Source of the DNA: Streptococcus ferus DSM 20646
GTDB taxonomy: Bacteria > Bacillota > Bacilli > Lactobacillales > Streptococcaceae
Assembly: GCF_000372425.1 (NCBI RefSeq)
Contig: NZ_AQVD01000003.1
Coordinates: forward strand, 1-64,000
DNA length: 64,000 bases
Direction: 5' to 3'
Position numbers and translations under genes: made by a program. Position 1 is the stretch's first letter, and the number at the start of each line of letters is the position of its first letter. Shown piece after piece: positions 1 to 10,439 of this stretch. The notes under the pieces were generated by a model. That model was not told the origin of the DNA. It did no database searches and saw nothing but the letters and a program-made list of their open reading frames with translations.

Positions 1-105
1 TGATGAATGGTGGAGCAAGCTCCGGTATCCATCATGCGTTCCACTTGCATGTATTAGGCACGCCGCCAGCGTTCGTCCTGAGCCAGGATCAAACTCTCTG
101 ATAAA
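1..105 (-). rRNA. 16S ribosomal RNA, 5' end (partial)
   Basis: The reverse complement contains the universal 16S 5' motif GAGAGTTTGATCCTGGCTCAG region followed by GACGAACGCTGGCGGCG and the V1 helix. Only about the first 105 nt lie inside the window; the gene runs off the left edge. The 5' end at about 105 is set by analogy with Bacillus 16S (TTTATC before GGAGAGTTTG) and could be a few bases off. The rRNA operon reads away from the origin, downstream of ftsH, as in many streptococci. Confidence 0.96.
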
Positions 106-196
106 AGTTGATCAAACTCAAGCTATCACTAGCTCTTCCGTTTTATTGTTTCTTCATTGACAGGTTACTTCCGTAACCCGCACTTAACGTCTTGTT

Positions 197-266
197 CAGT
201 TGTCAAAGGGCTTTCTCCTTACGGAGACAACTATTATATTCTAGCACCTACTCTTACCTTTGTCAA
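197..266 (-). promoter_or_regulatory. rRNA operon promoter and boxA-like antitermination site
   Basis: On the minus strand TTGACA (261-266) is followed after 17 bp by TAGAAT (238-243), an almost consensus promoter. Downstream, at 197-213, the leader carries CCCTTTGACAACTG, close to the rRNA boxA element that loads Nus factors. The promoter lies between the ftsH terminator and the 16S gene, so the rRNA operon is transcribed independently of ftsH. Confidence 0.8.
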
Positions 267-297
267 CTACTTTTTTTCGTTTTTGAAGAATTATAGA

Positions 298-327
298 AAA
301 CTACCCCAATAAGTATTGAGGCAGTTT
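298..327 (-). terminator. Terminator after ftsH
   Basis: A 12-bp inverted repeat (AAACTGCCTCAA with TTGGGGTAGTTT, including G-U pairs) and a 6-nt loop lies 25 bp past the ftsH stop, followed on the minus strand by a weak T-rich stretch. It would separate ftsH from the rRNA promoter. Confidence 0.75.
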
Positions 328-351
328 CTGCTTTATCTATTCAAATGAACT

Positions 352-2322
352 TTATTTTTGATCGTCTTCTGTCATTTTTTCTTTGATTTCATCATATGAT
401 AAGGCATGCGCTTCTTCTGCATCATCTGAAGTTTCAGGCATTTTGCCAGTTTCATATATTGACTTAATCTGAGCAGCATCCAGTGTTTCATGTTTAAGAA
501 GAGCTTCAGCAATGAGTTTATGTGTTTCGCGATTTTCATTGATAATTTCCGCAGCTTTATTTCGTGCTTCATTAAGTAAATCACGGACTTCCTCATCAAT
601 CAACAGAGCCGTTTGAGCTGAATAAGTCTTTTCTGGAACAATCTGACCTGGCATCATGGCATGATTGCCTTCGTATTGAACCGGTCCTAATTTTTCACTC
701 ATACCGTATTCTGTGACCATAGCACGCGCCATCTGTGTAGCTTGTTCAAAATCATTTGAAGCGCCTGTTGTCTGAGCATTAAAAATAATTTCTTCAGCAA
801 CGCGTCCGCCCATCAAGCCTGCCAATTGTTCTTTCATATCATCTTTAGACAGGAGGTTCTGATCTTCCTTTGGAAGGGCAATCATATACCCGCCCGCTCT
901 CCCTCGGGGAACAATCGTTACCTTATGGACAACACGGGCATTAGAGAGTACAAGACCAACAATGGTATGTCCCGCCTCATGATAAGCAACCAGCTGACGT
1001 TCTTTTTCAGAAATGGTCTTATCCTTTTTAGAAGGACCGGCAATGACACGGTCTTCTGCCTCATCAATATCGCTGGCATCAATTTTAGTTTTATTACGAC
1101 GAGCAGCAACCAAGGCTGCTTCATTGAGGACATTTTCAAGATCAGCCCCAACAAATCCTGGTGTTTGTTGAGCAACAACTTTTAAATTAACATCTTCAGA
1201 CAAAGGTTTATTTTTGGCATGAACACGTAAAATCGCTTCACGTCCCTTGACATCTGGACGGCCAACTAATACCTTACGGTCAAATCGACCTGGGCGAAGA
1301 AGGGCAGGATCAAGCACATCACTGCGGTTGGTAGCTGCAATAACAATGATATTCTCATTGCCTTCAAAACCATCCATTTCAATCAGGAGTTGGTTTAAGG
1401 TCTGTTCACGTTCATCGTTTCCGCCACCCATACCAGCTCCGCGACGGCGCCCCACGGCATCAATCTCATCAATGAAAATAATAGCTCTTTCAGCTTTTTT
1501 AGCATCTTCAAAGAGTGAACGTACACGACTGGCACCTACACCGACAAACATTTCAACAAAGTCTGAACCCGAGATGGAGAAGAAAGGGACTCCTGCTTCA
1601 CCAGCAACTGCTTTTGCTAACAAGGTTTTACCTGTTCCTGGAGGCCCCTCAAGAAGAACACCTGCTGGTATACGAGCTCCCAGAGCTTTATAGCGTTTGG
1701 GATCCTTTAAGAAATCAACAACTTCAATCAACTCTTGTTTTTCTTCTTCAGCACCAGCAACATCTGAGAAGCGGACTTTCACTTCTCCTTTTGAAGCAGA
1801 ACGGGCTTTGTTTTTACCAAAACTCATGGCACCCCGAGCACCGCCACCACCTTGATTCATCATCATTGTGAAGAAAAAGATCATGATCACGATTGGTAAG
1901 AAGCTAACCAGAATTGAAATCCAAGTGCCACTTGAACTCTCAGGTTTAACTGTGATTTTTGTATTGTTCTCTTCTGCTAAAGATTCTAGTTTGTCAATAG
2001 AGGATGAACTTGGCAAGATAATGGTATTAAACTTGCTTACCTTTGTTGAGCTATTGCCAAAAAAGGCTAAATCACTATTGGTTTTAACTGTTTTTGCTTT
2101 TTTATAATCACCTGTTACTTGAATCACACTTCCGCTGGGTTGATAGGTGACTGATTTTATATCCCCTGCCTTTATTTCTTTAACAAGGGTTGAGTAATTT
2201 ATCTTTTGGCTCTGTGTACTGCTGCCACGGAAAAAATACTGTAGACCTGTGACAACTGCTAGAATTAGCAAAATATAAACAAAGGAGTTTTTTACAAAAC
2301 CATTATTTCGATTATTTTTCAT
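352..2322 (-). CDS. ftsH: ATP-dependent zinc metalloprotease FtsH
   Basis: Membrane-anchored AAA+ protease that degrades damaged or unassembled membrane proteins and regulatory proteins. The 656 residues show a first membrane helix (about 13-30), an extracytoplasmic domain, a second helix (about 134-155), Walker A GPPGTGKT at 226-233, Walker B IIFIDE at 281-286, the arginine-finger region near 342-349, and the zinc site HEAGH at 448-452. Length and order are normal for Firmicutes FtsH. It starts 21 bp after hpt and is probably cotranscribed with hpt and tilS. A terminator and the rRNA promoter follow. Confidence 0.97.
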   Translation of the reverse strand: MKNNRNNGFVKNSFVYILLILAVVTGLQYFFRGSSTQSQKINYSTLVKEIKAGDIKSVTYQPSGSVIQVTGDYKKAKTVKTNSDLAFFGNSSTKVSKFNTIILPSSSSIDKLESLAEENNTKITVKPESSSGTWISILVSFLPIVIMIFFFTMMMNQGGGGARGAMSFGKNKARSASKGEVKVRFSDVAGAEEEKQELIEVVDFLKDPKRYKALGARIPAGVLLEGPPGTGKTLLAKAVAGEAGVPFFSISGSDFVEMFVGVGASRVRSLFEDAKKAERAIIFIDEIDAVGRRRGAGMGGGNDEREQTLNQLLIEMDGFEGNENIIVIAATNRSDVLDPALLRPGRFDRKVLVGRPDVKGREAILRVHAKNKPLSEDVNLKVVAQQTPGFVGADLENVLNEAALVAARRNKTKIDASDIDEAEDRVIAGPSKKDKTISEKERQLVAYHEAGHTIVGLVLSNARVVHKVTIVPRGRAGGYMIALPKEDQNLLSKDDMKEQLAGLMGGRVAEEIIFNAQTTGASNDFEQATQMARAMVTEYGMSEKLGPVQYEGNHAMMPGQIVPEKTYSAQTALLIDEEVRDLLNEARNKAAEIINENRETHKLIAEALLKHETLDAAQIKSIYETGKMPETSDDAEEAHALSYDEIKEKMTEDDQK

Positions 2323-2343
2323 TGATAACTAAACGCTACTTTC

Positions 2344-2886
2344 TTATTTGGAATAGATTTCTTCTTTTAAAACACCAACATAGGGAAGATTACGATAATT
2401 TTCTGCGTAATCAAGTCCAAAACCAACAATGAATTCATTAGGAACATCGTAACAAACATAATCCGCATCAATATCAACAACTCTTCCTTCCGGTTTGTCA
2501 AAAAGTGTTGCAATTTTAACTGATTTAGCTTGACGGTATTTAAACATGTCTCTTAAGTATTTCAGGGTTCTGCCGGTATCAATGATATCTTCAATAAAGA
2601 TAATATCACGGCCTTCAACATTTGTATCGACATCTTTTAGAATTTTCACTTCACCACTACTGGTTGTCCCTCCATGATAGCTGGAAACAACCATGAAATC
2701 CAATTCTATATGCGTGTCAATATGCTTGATTAATTCAGACATAAAAGGAACACAGCCTTTTAAGACACCGACCAAAAGGGGATTTTTTCCTTGATAGTCC
2801 TTTGTTAATATTGCACCTAATTCTTGCGTTTTTTTGACAATCTCCTCTTGAGAATAGAGGACTTTTTGGATATCTTGTTCTAACAT
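2344..2886 (-). CDS. hpt: Hypoxanthine-guanine phosphoribosyltransferase
   Basis: Purine salvage enzyme joining hypoxanthine or guanine to PRPP to give IMP or GMP. The PRPP-binding loop is visible as [14 protein letters not shown], and the base-binding region follows near the C-terminus ([23 protein letters not shown] is split across that part). I chose the start reading MLEQDIQKV (180 aa) because AGAAGGG lies just upstream; a longer frame beginning MYSKSK would run into tilS. The gene begins 2 bp past the tilS stop, the tilS-hpt-ftsH arrangement common to Firmicutes. Confidence 0.95.
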   Translation of the reverse strand: MLEQDIQKVLYSQEEIVKKTQELGAILTKDYQGKNPLLVGVLKGCVPFMSELIKHIDTHIELDFMVVSSYHGGTTSSGEVKILKDVDTNVEGRDIIFIEDIIDTGRTLKYLRDMFKYRQAKSVKIATLFDKPEGRVVDIDADYVCYDVPNEFIVGFGLDYAENYRNLPYVGVLKEEIYSK

Positions 2887-2888
2887 AC

Positions 2889-4157
2889 TTACCCTTCTTT
2901 TACTTTTTGAATACACAGTTTGCCCTTCATTATACCATCTTTAAATTCTTTTCTCAAATAAGTCCTACCACTTAAACAGATAGCGACAATCTCCCCATCT
3001 TGTTCTGCGATAAGGGCATTTTGGCGTTCTTGAGGTGGAATTTTATCATCTATAAACAGCCGTCTCAATTTCTTCGAGTAGTTTCCTAGTTGAATACGAT
3101 CACCTGGACGTCGATGTCGTAAGAGAAGAGGAGATTGGCTAAACAGAGGAATCCCTTGACTGTCTTGATCTCTGAATGAAAAACGGTACTGACCAAAACT
3201 GACAATATTGCCATATTCTAACATTTTTTCATTTTCATGACTATCCGTCTCGGGACTGATTTTTGAAATAGTAAATCTTTCTTTCGTTTTTGTAATATAA
3301 TAACCGTTCTTCAATAAATGGTTATAATGATCTTTTGTTCTAAGGATATGAAGAACTTCTTCAAATTGGGCTTTGCTGAGGTTCAAATCGGAGAACTGGC
3401 TTAAATAATCTTGTAACAGAAAATACTGAACAGCAGGTTTCTGGCTGTGAAAAACTTGGCAATCCCGACAATCAAGATTAGCTGTTAACTGTTGAAAGGC
3501 CTCTAACAGAAAATCTGTCTCTTTTCCTAGACTAAGTAACTGTTTAGAAAATTGCGGATTCTCCTCTTTCAGTTGAGGAAAATAGGTATTCCGAATACGA
3601 TTCCTTAAAAAAGTTGTTTCTTGGTTAGAATCATCTTCAAAATGAAAAACAGATGGTAATTGGGACTTATCAAAGGTGAGAAAAGGGCGAATCAATTCCC
3701 CTTTTCCAAAAGATTGAACCTCTTTCATTCCTCCAAGGTGCCTTAAACGAGCTCCCCGTAAGAGACGTAAGAAAACAGTTTCTGCCTGATCTTCCGCATG
3801 GTGAGCAGTCACTAGAGCGCTAATATTTTGTTCTTCCATGATGCGTTTGAAAAAAGCATAACGAAAATCACGGGCTGTTTTTTCAGAAAATTTTCCAGTA
3901 AAGGATTGGGAATAAAAAGCCACCTGATGGTCAAATGCCCATTTTTTTAGGTAGGCTTCTTCATTGTCAGATTCCGGACGTTGTTTATGATTGATATGGG
4001 CAATAGCAATGACAATACCCAATTCTTTTTGATGGATATGCAAAAAGTGCAGTAGATTCATAGAATCTACTCCACCTGATACAGCTATTAAGACATTTCC
4101 ATGTTCAGAGAAGAATCCCTGACTTTGAACGTAGTGTAATATTTTTTGATAGGTCAT
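2889..4157 (-). CDS. tilS: tRNA(Ile)-lysidine synthase TilS
   Basis: Converts C34 of the CAU-anticodon isoleucine tRNA to lysidine, so that it reads AUA instead of AUG; essential in most bacteria. The ATP-pyrophosphatase P-loop SGGVDS is at residues 27-32, and the C-terminal TilS substrate-binding domain contains [12 protein letters not shown] and a [13 protein letters not shown] stretch. The ATG overlaps the stop of the upstream hydrolase gene as ATGA (4 bp), so the two are translationally coupled. 422 aa is normal for the family. Confidence 0.95.
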   Translation of the reverse strand: MTYQKILHYVQSQGFFSEHGNVLIAVSGGVDSMNLLHFLHIHQKELGIVIAIAHINHKQRPESDNEEAYLKKWAFDHQVAFYSQSFTGKFSEKTARDFRYAFFKRIMEEQNISALVTAHHAEDQAETVFLRLLRGARLRHLGGMKEVQSFGKGELIRPFLTFDKSQLPSVFHFEDDSNQETTFLRNRIRNTYFPQLKEENPQFSKQLLSLGKETDFLLEAFQQLTANLDCRDCQVFHSQKPAVQYFLLQDYLSQFSDLNLSKAQFEEVLHILRTKDHYNHLLKNGYYITKTKERFTISKISPETDSHENEKMLEYGNIVSFGQYRFSFRDQDSQGIPLFSQSPLLLRHRRPGDRIQLGNYSKKLRRLFIDDKIPPQERQNALIAEQDGEIVAICLSGRTYLRKEFKDGIMKGKLCIQKVKEG

Positions 4158-5440
4158 TTTAAAATACCATAAATATCATCAGCTATATTAGAAATTTCAT
4201 CATAGGATGACTTATCTGTAAAAATGGATAAAATGAAAGGTTGGTCTGCATAAACCACAGCAACATCATGTTTATAATCGTAGGCGTCACCAATCTTATG
4301 GGCAACGGGAACAGCAATATCCTTTGAAATTCTCTCAGAATCAAATTCAGTTGCTGATAAATAAGACAGAACTGGACTCTCTTGATGGTAGAGAGCCTCC
4401 ATCATAGCTGCAGCCGTCTTGGCAGAGACCTTTCTGTCTTTCATATTCCAGTCTGTTTGATCAACTTTAGAAATGGCCGCATGATAAGCTTGATCATATT
4501 GATGGGCAATGTAGTAGCCTAACATATTGCTGGCAACATTGTCTGAATGCTGAGCAATAGCTTTTAAGAGTTCTTCGACAGTATAAGACTTGTTATCTGC
4601 TTTTTTAGGCATCTGGCCACTGCCTTCTGTCTTGTAGGCTCCATCAAAGTTGTTGACTTCATCTGTATAGGTTAATTTATCGGACAGTTCCACATTCCCC
4701 TTGGCTATTTCCTGCTCTACATAATAAAGGATTGGGAGTTTTGCCACGCTGGCCGAGTACATGATTTTATCGGCATTGATACTAGCCGATTCATCTCCAT
4801 CAAGCGGTTTGACAAAGATAGAAAGATTGGCTTTATTGTATTTTTTTGTTAAAAGCTCCTGAACTTTTTTTATTCTGTTATCTCTGGATGACAGGTATTT
4901 TTCCTCAACCCATCCCTGCTGATTAATGAAATAATATGTTCCATGCGGTGTCACAGCCTTTTTGGAGAGCTTAACCGCTGTAAAAGAGGAGAGTTTTGTT
5001 TTAATGGTTTTGGTACCATTGGTGTAAGGATTTTGATACACGGTAAAACCAGGTTCCAGCCAATAAGTCTGAGATATTTTTTCTTGACTTAACAAAATAT
5101 CCTCATAAACAAGTGACCGGCTGGCCTCAATATAGCTACCATCTGCTAAAAGAAAAACTGGGACAAGATTATCGTTAACCAGTAATTTTTTGATAACGAA
5201 AGCTGTGTCTGGCTTAATGACCTTAGCTTTAACCCTTAAGTTAGGATCTGAAAAACTGTTGACGGCCTCAAAAAGATTGGGATTGCTGGGAACAGAATCA
5301 AAATAATTGGCCTTGCTCGCAACACTATGACTGATTTGATATTGAGCCTGGTTGGAAGCCTGATAGTCTTTTTCGGTACTGATAACTAAAAGAGGAGTTG
5401 ATAAAACAAGTATTAACATAGTGGCTAATAACTTTTTCAT
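4154..5440 (-). CDS. Secreted serine hydrolase of the class A beta-lactamase fold
   Basis: 428 aa with a signal peptide (residues 1-22), an N-terminal part with SH3-like features (about 50-195), and a C-terminal serine-hydrolase domain. Active-site elements are SVAK (S231, K234) for SxxK, SDN at 299-301, and KIG at 382-384 where beta-lactamases have KTG. The substrate is unknown; a role in cell-wall metabolism is inferred from export and from the divIC neighbourhood. A similar gene sits in the same operon position in other streptococci, so true beta-lactam resistance is unlikely. It follows a 39-codon gene whose 3' end supplies its ribosome-binding site (GGAGGAG). Confidence 0.85.
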   Translation of the reverse strand: MKKLLATMLILVLSTPLLVISTEKDYQASNQAQYQISHSVASKANYFDSVPSNPNLFEAVNSFSDPNLRVKAKVIKPDTAFVIKKLLVNDNLVPVFLLADGSYIEASRSLVYEDILLSQEKISQTYWLEPGFTVYQNPYTNGTKTIKTKLSSFTAVKLSKKAVTPHGTYYFINQQGWVEEKYLSSRDNRIKKVQELLTKKYNKANLSIFVKPLDGDESASINADKIMYSASVAKLPILYYVEQEIAKGNVELSDKLTYTDEVNNFDGAYKTEGSGQMPKKADNKSYTVEELLKAIAQHSDNVASNMLGYYIAHQYDQAYHAAISKVDQTDWNMKDRKVSAKTAAAMMEALYHQESPVLSYLSATEFDSERISKDIAVPVAHKIGDAYDYKHDVAVVYADQPFILSIFTDKSSYDEISNIADDIYGILK

Positions 5441-5441
5441 T

Positions 5442-5561
5442 TCACTCCTCCTTTTGTTTGTTTTTTTCCTTTTTTAACGCCTGATTTTTCTGGGATAATT
5501 CTTCTAATTTGTCATCGGAATGAGCCAGAAAACGTTCTACTGTTTCGATTAAATGTTCCAT
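5442..5561 (-). CDS. Small 39-aa coupled protein of unknown function
   Basis: Translation reads [20 protein letters not shown] and continues as a lysine/glutamate-rich helix ending KNKQKEE. The start overlaps the divIC stop as TAATG, sharing one A, and the stop lies 1 bp before the downstream hydrolase ATG, so it is tightly embedded in the operon. No membrane segment or signal peptide; probably one charged, possibly coiled-coil helix. A gene of this size occupies the same place in S. mutans as I recall. Function unknown. Confidence 0.75.
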   Translation of the reverse strand: MEHLIETVERFLAHSDDKLEELSQKNQALKKEKNKQKEE

Positions 5562-5932
5562 TATTTTGGCAAGAGACTAGGAACTGGGTAGATAGTCTCA
5601 CCTTCCACAGAATAATAATACTTAGCGCGCGCGTATTTCTCAACATATTCCGGATTTTTCAGCCGCTCAGCCAGTTTTTTCTTTTCTTCCGTTTTAACCT
5701 GCAAATCGCTGTATTCTTTTTCCAATTTAACGATCTGCGCTTTTTTCTCTTGCAAGCCAATATAGCTCGACACTAGATTATAGGCCGGGAGAATAAAAAG
5801 TAAAATAATAAAAATTAAAACCCAACCAATAAAACGATGACGGCGGCGAATTTCTGCCGCTTCAAAACGTTTTTTAGCATTTTCATCATTGATATATTGA
5901 TTATTGAGTTGAACAATATTAGGCTTCTCCAT
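5561..5932 (-). CDS. divIC: Septum formation initiator DivIC (FtsB-like)
   Basis: 123-aa bitopic membrane protein of the divisome; its family pairs with FtsL and DivIB to regulate septal wall synthesis. A charged cytoplasmic N-terminus (RRRHR) precedes one membrane helix at about 35-57, followed by a coiled coil ([15 protein letters not shown]) and the conserved extracellular [16 protein letters not shown] use the start MEKPNIVQ (AAGGAT 8 nt upstream) and not the upstream MKQGLK. It overlaps the 3' end of rqcP by 14 bp. Confidence 0.92.
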   Translation of the reverse strand: MEKPNIVQLNNQYINDENAKKRFEAAEIRRRHRFIGWVLIFIILLFILPAYNLVSSYIGLQEKKAQIVKLEKEYSDLQVKTEEKKKLAERLKNPEYVEKYARAKYYYSVEGETIYPVPSLLPK

Positions 5933-6191
5933 CAGCTTCAATCCTTGCTTCACTTATTATTTCATACATCTTGGCAGCGTCTTCTTTTTTGGTGGAGTCT
6001 TTCATCTCTAAAACGCGCACTGTCAATAATTTATGACCAAAACGAATTTCAATTTGGTCATTGACTTTCAAGTCAGTAGAGCTTTTTGCTAAAATGCCAT
6101 TGACTTTAACGCGTCCCTTATCCGCCACTTCTTTGGCTACAGGACGTCTTTTGATAATTCTTGATACTTTTAAATATTTATCTAATCTCAC
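5919..6191 (-). CDS. rqcP: S4-domain ribosome quality control factor RqcP (YabO/HslR family)
   Basis: 90-aa S4 RNA-binding protein. Family members bind obstructed 50S-peptidyl-tRNA complexes and assist RqcH in C-terminal alanine tailing. The S4 motif [16 protein letters not shown] opens the protein. I chose the GTG at 6191, giving MRLDKYL as in Bacillus YabO, because GAGGTGG lies 5 nt upstream; a GTG at 6200 would lie inside that ribosome-binding site. It is followed directly by divIC, the usual order. Confidence 0.9.
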   Translation of the reverse strand: MRLDKYLKVSRIIKRRPVAKEVADKGRVKVNGILAKSSTDLKVNDQIEIRFGHKLLTVRVLEMKDSTKKEDAAKMYEIISEARIEADGEA

Positions 6192-6308
6192 TTTTACCAC
6201 CTCATGTCTGTCCTTTCTATTTTAACACGATTTGATGTGAAAAAATAGTTTGGACTGCTGTTTTTCATTGAAAAATAAATGACATTATGGTGACAAGTAA
6301 GACAATTT

Positions 6309-9300
6309 TTACTTTTCTTTACGCGCTCTTATTTCTTGAAGGGCTTGTCCAAAATGGCGCAATTCTTCCAAAATCTCATAGTCTTTTTTTTGACGACTGT
6401 CAAAGATAATATCAATTTGTCCTTGGTATTCACGAATCTGTGCTTTAAGATTTGTTTGAGATAGAGCTTCAAAGTAATCCTGTGTTAGATAATAGGTTTG
6501 CGCATTTTTTTCAAATCTAAGATTTAGGTTATTAGACTTTCTCTCCACTAGTTCAACAAACGCTTGATCTAGATAGTACTTAACCAGTCCGATTTCGATG
6601 AGGTAGGCTACCTGATCAGGATACTCACCAAAACGATCGATGAGTTCATCTTGTAGTTCTTGGTAATCCTTTTGTCCAGTTAGCTCACGAATCCGTTTAT
6701 AAATTTCAATTTTCTGACGTTCATCCGAAATATAATCAGAAGGGAGATAAGCATCGATTTGCAGATTGATTTCTGTATTGCCTTTGAGGCGTTTTTGGAT
6801 TTTTCCTTGTTTGGTTGCAATAGCTTCTTCTAGCAGTTGGGAATACATTTCAAAACCGACGGAATCAATAAAGCCACTCTGTGAAGCTCCTAAAATGTTA
6901 CCAGCTCCTCGTATAGAAAGATCTCTCATGGCAATTTTAAAGCCTGAACCCAGCTCTGTAAATCCTTTTATAGCCTCCAAACGTTTTTCAGAAACCTCAG
7001 TTAAGACCTTGTCGGGCTGATACATAAGGTAAGCATAGGCGATTCGGTTAGAACGTCCGACACGGCCTCTTAATTGATACAAAGTTGACAGTCCCATATG
7101 GTCAGCATTTTCGATAAACAAGGTATTAACATTGGAAATATCAACACCAGTCTCAATAATAGTTGTGGCCACAAGTACATCATAGGTCCCGTCAATAAAG
7201 TCAAGCAGGGTATTTTCCAGCTGAATTTCACTCATCTGACCATGGACAAAAGCAATATTGGCTTCAGGTATAAGTTCTCTGAGCTCTGATACTTTCTTGT
7301 CAATGCTGTCAACCTTATTGTAAACATAAAATACTTGGCCTCCCCTGTCTATTTCCCTCATCACTGCATCTCTTATAATGCTGAGATTCCTTTCCAGGAC
7401 ATAGGTCTGAACAGGGTAACGATTACTTGGAGGTGTTTCAATAAGGGACAAATCACGAATTCCCAACATTGACATATGAAGTGTTCTTGGAATCGGTGTT
7501 GCAGTCAGGGTGAGTACATCAACTTTTGTTTTTAATTCTTTCAAAGTTTCCTTATGCTTCACACCGAAGCGTTGTTCCTCATCAATGACAATCAGGCCTA
7601 AATCACTGAAAACAACATCTTTCGATAAAAGGCGGTGGGTCCCGATAATAATATCGAGCTGGCCTTTTTTGAGTTTCTCCAACGTTTCTGCCTGCTCTGC
7701 CTTGGTCCTGAAACGGCTCATCACATCAACATTAATAGGATAGTTATCAAATCGCGCTTTAAAGTTATTAAAATGCTGCTGGGCCAAAACAGTTGTCGGT
7801 ACCAGTACGGCCACTTGCTTGCCATCATTGACAGCTTTAAAAGCTGCTCTCATAGCAACCTCGGTCTTACCAAAACCAACATCTCCGACTAAAAGGCGGT
7901 CCATGGGGCGAGAGCTTTCCATATCCCTCTTAACTTCCTTAATAGACCGTAATTGATCTTCTGTTTCTACAAAAGCAAAATCATCATCAAAAGCTCTCTG
8001 ACTGTCATCATCTGGAGAAAAAGCAAAACCCTTCTGCTGACTGCGTTCAGCATATAATTTTAACAAATCATCGGCAATATCTTGAACTTGCTTGGCAACT
8101 TTTTGTTTAGCTCTTTGGAAACGACCATCATTTAATTTATTGATTTTAGGTTCTTTGCCATCACTAGCAACATACTTAGAAAGGAGCTCTATCTGATCAA
8201 CAGGGATTGAGATTTTATCTGAATTTTGATACTGAATCGTTACATAATCCCTATGAATTCCAGCAATTTCGATGGTCTCGATTCCCATAAAACGACCAAT
8301 TCCGTGAACATTATGGACAACGTAATCCCCTTTATTAAGCTCATTATAATCTTTCAAACGTTCAGCATTAGACTGATGACTTGCTCTGACTTTTCGTCTG
8401 ACTTTTTTATGAAAAATTTCGTTTTCAGTAATGAGAACCAGTTTACTATCAGCCAAGTAAAAACCATTAGACAGATTTCCTATAACGAGCTGCGCCTTAT
8501 TAGGAATTAGAGAATCTGGTTGACTAACTTGTAAAGATAGCCCATACTCTTGTAAGGTTTTCTGTAAACGTTCCTGCCCCTGTAAAGAATCCGTCTGCAC
8601 TAAAACTGTCGCCTGAGATTTTTGATAGCGATTTATTTCATCAATCAAAAGAGGGAACTGATTAAAAAATTCCTGCATTGGATATTGGGTGAAGTGATGA
8701 AGACTATCAAATTTTAAATGTCCCAGACCCTTATGAAAATTGGAAAAGAAAGTTGCAGGTTGGTACTGTCTGAGTTTTTGATAAGCTTCTGCAAAATAAA
8801 TCTGACTTGACACTGCTTTACCTAACTGTAAATTTTCTGTCAAGAAGTTAGCCAATTCTAATTCAAAGTGACTATTTTTATCTGCAATACGCTGAAAGTC
8901 ATCTAAAAAAACAGGCGTTAAATCAGGGAGATAGTCTAAGAGATGATGTTCCTTTTGATAAAAAAAAGATAGAAATTGTCGACTGTCTTTATGTTTGTAG
9001 CCCGCTCGAATAGTGTCTAAGATATCCGAAAAATAGGTTTTCTGCTTATCGTCATGACTCATAGCAAGCAGCTCTTCAAACTGCTGACGGGCACGATTAA
9101 AATCATCAGGGGTTAAAATGATATCATCTGCTGGACTGATGTGAACTGTCTCCACACTTTCTAGTGATTTTTGACTCTCAACATCGAATATACGAATACC
9201 ATCTAATTCATCTCCGAAAAATTCAAGTCTATAAGGAGAGGGCTGGCTTAAATCAAAAATATCTAAGATATCTCCCCGAAGACTGAATTCTCCTGGATTT

Positions 9301-9812
9301 AAGACTTGATGAACTTTTTGATAGCCTAATCTTGATAAAATCTTTACAGCCTTGTCAAGGTTGTAAAGACCAGCAAGGTTAAAGATTAGCTGGGAATCAT
9401 TAAAAACATCTGGACTAGGCAGTAAAATCCTTGTCCCAATTACTGAGGTGATAAGAATGCCAATTTTTTGAGGATTACTTAAAAAAGACAGGCTTTCAAT
9501 CCGAGAGCTTGTTTTTTCTTTAGAAGAAAAGATAAATTCAGCTGCAGGAGCATCGTCAGCAAAAAACTGATAAATTCTGTCTTCTCCTAGTAAGGCTGTT
9601 AAATCACCAGCAAGGCGCTCAGCTTCGTTTTGACTTGCAGTGACCACAACTAGTTTCCCCTGCATCTTTTCAAAAGCACTAGCAATCGCTAAAGCCTTGC
9701 TTGAGGCAGAAAATCCCATAACCAGCTGTCTTTTTGATTCAGAGGCTGTTTGGAGCCATTCTTGTAATTTGCTATTTTGACTAAATAGATCAGTTAAATT
9801 TAGGTTAACCAT
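6309..9812 (-). CDS. mfd: Transcription-repair coupling factor Mfd
   Basis: 1167-aa DNA translocase that removes RNA polymerase stalled at lesions and recruits UvrA. Visible are an N-terminal UvrB-like region, the CarD-like RNA-polymerase interaction domain ([18 protein letters not shown]), Walker A in [18 protein letters not shown], the DEEQ box ([14 protein letters not shown]), helicase motifs around [14 protein letters not shown] and GRVGRS, and the C-terminal TRCF domain. The start MVNLNLTD overlaps the last codons of pth; a longer frame upstream would run through pth and is rejected. pth-mfd adjacency is typical of Firmicutes. Confidence 0.96.
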   Translation of the reverse strand: MVNLNLTDLFSQNSKLQEWLQTASESKRQLVMGFSASSKALAIASAFEKMQGKLVVVTASQNEAERLAGDLTALLGEDRIYQFFADDAPAAEFIFSSKEKTSSRIESLSFLSNPQKIGILITSVIGTRILLPSPDVFNDSQLIFNLAGLYNLDKAVKILSRLGYQKVHQVLNPGEFSLRGDILDIFDLSQPSPYRLEFFGDELDGIRIFDVESQKSLESVETVHISPADDIILTPDDFNRARQQFEELLAMSHDDKQKTYFSDILDTIRAGYKHKDSRQFLSFFYQKEHHLLDYLPDLTPVFLDDFQRIADKNSHFELELANFLTENLQLGKAVSSQIYFAEAYQKLRQYQPATFFSNFHKGLGHLKFDSLHHFTQYPMQEFFNQFPLLIDEINRYQKSQATVLVQTDSLQGQERLQKTLQEYGLSLQVSQPDSLIPNKAQLVIGNLSNGFYLADSKLVLITENEIFHKKVRRKVRASHQSNAERLKDYNELNKGDYVVHNVHGIGRFMGIETIEIAGIHRDYVTIQYQNSDKISIPVDQIELLSKYVASDGKEPKINKLNDGRFQRAKQKVAKQVQDIADDLLKLYAERSQQKGFAFSPDDDSQRAFDDDFAFVETEDQLRSIKEVKRDMESSRPMDRLLVGDVGFGKTEVAMRAAFKAVNDGKQVAVLVPTTVLAQQHFNNFKARFDNYPINVDVMSRFRTKAEQAETLEKLKKGQLDIIIGTHRLLSKDVVFSDLGLIVIDEEQRFGVKHKETLKELKTKVDVLTLTATPIPRTLHMSMLGIRDLSLIETPPSNRYPVQTYVLERNLSIIRDAVMREIDRGGQVFYVYNKVDSIDKKVSELRELIPEANIAFVHGQMSEIQLENTLLDFIDGTYDVLVATTIIETGVDISNVNTLFIENADHMGLSTLYQLRGRVGRSNRIAYAYLMYQPDKVLTEVSEKRLEAIKGFTELGSGFKIAMRDLSIRGAGNILGASQSGFIDSVGFEMYSQLLEEAIATKQGKIQKRLKGNTEINLQIDAYLPSDYISDERQKIEIYKRIRELTGQKDYQELQDELIDRFGEYPDQVAYLIEIGLVKYYLDQAFVELVERKSNNLNLRFEKNAQTYYLTQDYFEALSQTNLKAQIREYQGQIDIIFDSRQKKDYEILEELRHFGQALQEIRARKEK

Positions 9813-10374
9813 TGTACTTCTGCATCGTTTCTTCAAAATTATCACTTTGTAAATAGAAATTGACAGCATTGTCAACTTTTTCGAGACTTTCTGAAATAAT
9901 CATTTGCTCTTGTTCAGAAAATTTCCCTAAGACATGGTTGACAACAGATACCTTACCTTTGGGGCGTCCAATTCCGATTTTGAGTCGATCAAATTCCTGT
10001 GTCCCAATTTCCTTTATAATACTCTTAATGCCATTATGACCACCCGCTGAACCTTTTGGACGGAAACGAATTTTCCCGAGTTCCATATCAAGGTCATCGT
10101 AAATAACCAGTAAATCCGCTGGTTCCAAATTGTAGTAAGCTAAAAAAGCACGAACAGCTAAACCGCTAGCATTCATAAAGGTTGTTGGTTTGATAAAATA
10201 AATTTTTTCACCTTCAATAAAGGTGGAAGCTGTCTCAGCTTTAAAAATCTTATCTTCCACAAATTGCAAATGATAGGGCTTGACAAGTCTGTCAACGGCC
10301 ATGAAACCAATATTGTGTTTGGTCTCGGTGTATTTACGTCCAGGGTTACCTAGTCCTACAATTAATTTTGTCAT
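9805..10374 (-). CDS. pth: Peptidyl-tRNA hydrolase
   Basis: 189 aa. Cleaves the ester bond of peptidyl-tRNAs that drop off ribosomes. The N-terminal [18 protein letters not shown] contains the conserved Asn and catalytic His, and the motifs TFMNASG and YDDLDMELG follow, with [12 protein letters not shown] in the middle. It starts 65 bp after ychF and its stop lies inside the mfd start, so it belongs to the ychF-pth-mfd run. Confidence 0.96.
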   Translation of the reverse strand: MTKLIVGLGNPGRKYTETKHNIGFMAVDRLVKPYHLQFVEDKIFKAETASTFIEGEKIYFIKPTTFMNASGLAVRAFLAYYNLEPADLLVIYDDLDMELGKIRFRPKGSAGGHNGIKSIIKEIGTQEFDRLKIGIGRPKGKVSVVNHVLGKFSEQEQMIISESLEKVDNAVNFYLQSDNFEETMQKYNG

Positions 10375-10439
10375 TTTTTCCTTTCAAAGACTAAAAGGGT
10401 TGGAAATGTTTTCCAACCGTTTAATATCAAAAAATGGGG

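Noticed and set aside
106-351. Possible comX (sigX) gene between ftsH and the rRNA operon, as in pneumococcus
   Set aside because: The 246-bp gap holds only the ftsH terminator, the rRNA promoter and the leader; no suitable reading frame.
1247-1693. Long plus-strand open frames antisense to ftsH, and similar ones antisense to mfd, tilS and yfhO
   Set aside because: They are shadows of well-supported genes; no ribosome-binding sites and arginine/serine-rich implausible peptides.
4154-5440. Acquired beta-lactamase
   Set aside because: It is embedded in a conserved operon with overlapping starts and stops, has KIG for KTG, and shows no sign of transfer.
9191-9198. TACGAATA, a match to the streptococcal competence cin-box
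   Set aside because: It lies inside mfd, antisense to the gene, with no T-tract downstream and no gene in position to use it.
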